From JAJPJX01 sp964568355 (GTDB taxonomy: Bacteria > Acidobacteriota > Terriglobia > Bryobacterales > Bryobacteraceae), in contig CAZMRK010000741.1 in NCBI GenBank assembly GCA_964568355.1, positions 1 to 6,661 of the forward strand: 6,661 bases of DNA, written 5' to 3'. Below the pieces are notes generated by a model that saw only the letters and a program-made list of their open reading frames with translations, did not search any database and was not told where the DNA came from. Shown here piece by piece: positions 5,267-6,661 of the stretch. The position numbers were made by a program, and so were the translations under genes. How positions within the stretch are numbered: the stretch's first letter is position 1; every line of letters starts with the position of its first letter.

Positions 5267-6661
5267 ATGCCTGAGTCCGTGATAATCCCGGTGAGCGGCA
5301 TGACCTGTGCCGCCTGCCAGTCCTTCGTACAAAAGACGTTAGAACAACAACCTGGAGTCCAATCGGCCGCCGTCAACCTGATGACGCAAAATGCCCGGGT
5401 CCTTTACGAGCCCGGCGCGACCTCACCGGAGAAGTTGGTGGAAGCGATCCGCGAGGCCGGCTATGGCGCGGAAATTCCCGCGCCGGAGCATTCGGTTCTG
5501 GAGGAGCAGAATGCGCAGGACCGGGCCAGTGAACACGAGTTCCAGGTGCTGCGCCGGAAGGCCCTCTTCAGTCTGGCCGCCGGAACCATCGCCATGGTGG
5601 CCTCGATGCCGCTGATGGACGGCGGCGACCCGCTGCTACGCTGGTCCATGCACACGCTCGATCCGCTGCTAAGATCCTTGTTTCCATGGCTATACTCGTG
5701 GGATCCCGGTGTTCTGCGCTATCTGCTACTGGCGCTGACAGCCGCCGTCATGAGCTGGGCCGGGCGGCACTTCTACACAAAAGCCTGGTCTGCTCTGAGG
5801 GTCCGCTCCGCAGACATGAATACACTTATAGCACTGGGTACTGGTGCTGCTTTTCTCTTCTCTGCCTTTGCGACGATCGCCCCCGGTTTCTTCCTGGCCC
5901 GTGGCGTCGCCCCGGACGTCTATTTCGAAGCGGTCATCTTCATTATTGCCTTGGTGCTGGTGGGGAATACGCTGGAGGGTCGAGCAACCCGCCAGACTTC
6001 GGCTGCGCTGCGCAAACTGGCCGGTCTGCAGCCGAAGACGGTTCGCGTGGTGCGCGACGGGGTCGAGCAGGATCTGCCTCTGGAGCAGATCCGCCACGGC
6101 GATACCGTGGCCGCTCGTCCGGGTGAGCGCATCGCCGCCGACGGGGTGGTGCTTTCCGGTTCGAGCAGCGTGGATGAATCGATGCTTACCGGCGAGTCCA
6201 TGCCTGTGGAGAAATCCACCGGTAGCCGCGTCATCGGAGGCACGCTAAACCAAAGCGGGGCTCTGCGCTACCAGGTGACCGCTCTAGGCCCGGAGAGTGT
6301 ACTGGCGCAGGTGGTACGACTGCTGCGAGACGCGCAGGGTTCGCGGGCACCGATCCAGCGGCTGGCGGATCGCATCAGCGCTATTTTTGCGCCGACGGTG
6401 GTGCTGGCCGCTGTGCTGACCTTTGTCGCCTGGTGGCTGCTGGCTCCGGCAGGTTCGGTGTTTCCGGCGATAGCTGCCGCGGTGTCCGTGCTCATCATCG
6501 CCTGCCCTTGCGCTATGGGGCTTGCCGTACCGACGGCCGTCATGGTCGCCACCGGCCGCGGCGCTGATTACGGGATTCTGGTCAAGGGCGGCGAGGCCCT
6601 CCAGCGGATGGAGCACATCAATACTGTGGTGCTCGACAAAACCGGAACGGTCACCGAAGGA
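5267..6661 (+). CDS. copA: P1B-type copper-translocating ATPase, 3' end missing
   Basis: This inner-membrane pump would export Cu(I) using ATP. 465 codons are visible and the frame is open to the edge; relatives are about 700-800 residues. An N-terminal HMA domain carries GMTCAAC (Cys14, Cys17). Hydrophobic spans lie near 102-122, 147-163, 186-206, 222-239, 371-393 and 401-424. TGES of the actuator domain is at 308-311. The metal-site CPC is at 413-415 within ACPCAMGLAVPTA. DKTGT is at 457-461, with Asp457 the phosphorylated residue. The nucleotide-binding domain with its His-Pro motif, and the last two membrane helices that fix metal class, are beyond the edge. CPC plus two HMA neighbours favours Cu(I)/Ag(I). 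The ATG has GAGG five bases upstream, overlapping the copZ stop, so the two genes are cotranscribed and probably coupled. Confidence 0.93.
   Translation, partial: MPESVIIPVSGMTCAACQSFVQKTLEQQPGVQSAAVNLMTQNARVLYEPGATSPEKLVEAIREAGYGAEIPAPEHSVLEEQNAQDRASEHEFQVLRRKALFSLAAGTIAMVASMPLMDGGDPLLRWSMHTLDPLLRSLFPWLYSWDPGVLRYLLLALTAAVMSWAGRHFYTKAWSALRVRSADMNTLIALGTGAAFLFSAFATIAPGFFLARGVAPDVYFEAVIFIIALVLVGNTLEGRATRQTSAALRKLAGLQPKTVRVVRDGVEQDLPLEQIRHGDTVAARPGERIAADGVVLSGSSSVDESMLTGESMPVEKSTGSRVIGGTLNQSGALRYQVTALGPESVLAQVVRLLRDAQGSRAPIQRLADRISAIFAPTVVLAAVLTFVAWWLLAPAGSVFPAIAAAVSVLIIACPCAMGLAVPTAVMVATGRGADYGILVKGGEALQRMEHINTVVLDKTGTVTEG

Noticed and set aside
4903..5376. 157-codon minus-strand open frame through the divergent region and copZ
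   Set aside because: It is antisense to copZ and the start of copA and covers both promoters; no family features.
1..6661. tRNA, rRNA, CRISPR array, insertion sequence or attachment site
   Set aside because: Genes fill nearly all of the window, and the gaps contain only the hairpins, promoters and repeats listed.

Overview
The window looks like a chromosomal segment of a GC-rich, free-living bacterium. It carries a housekeeping translation block on the minus strand and the start of a copper-export operon on the plus strand. The run rplM-rpsI-rpsB-tsf-pyrH-frr, the short EF-Ts and the long S2 tail fit Acidobacteriota (Bryobacter/Solibacter-like). That placement rests on remembered family features, not a search, so it is moderate confidence only.

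Layout from right to left on the minus strand: rplM (L13) and rpsI (S9) form a pair behind a promoter with a perfect TTGACA box. A terminator-like hairpin follows rpsI. A 197-base gap with several hairpins precedes rpsB (S2), which starts at TTG behind a strong Shine-Dalgarno sequence. tsf (EF-Ts) follows after a 97-base spacer that folds into a nested hairpin. pyrH (UMP kinase) begins one base after the tsf stop, and frr (ribosome recycling factor) seven bases after pyrH. A peptidase S66 gene (LD-carboxypeptidase type) follows 42 bases later and runs off the left edge. Its protein starts with a twin-arginine-like signal.

On the plus strand a small HMA-domain copper chaperone (copZ-like) is followed seven bases later by a P1B-type copper ATPase (copA-like), cut at the right edge just after its phosphorylated Asp. 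The chaperone could load Cu(I) onto the ATPase, which would pump it out of the cytoplasm.

The two gene sets diverge from 4879-5037. The copper side holds two near-identical 19-base G-rich repeats, CATAGGGG-N-GG-N-GGGTATG, 23 bases apart. They cover the promoter spacer, the -10 region, the Shine-Dalgarno and the start codon, and are very probably a metal-regulator operator. I see no new multi-gene system, mobile element, tRNA, rRNA or CRISPR array. The points most worth following up are that operator, the structured RNA around rpsB and the possibly exported S66 peptidase.
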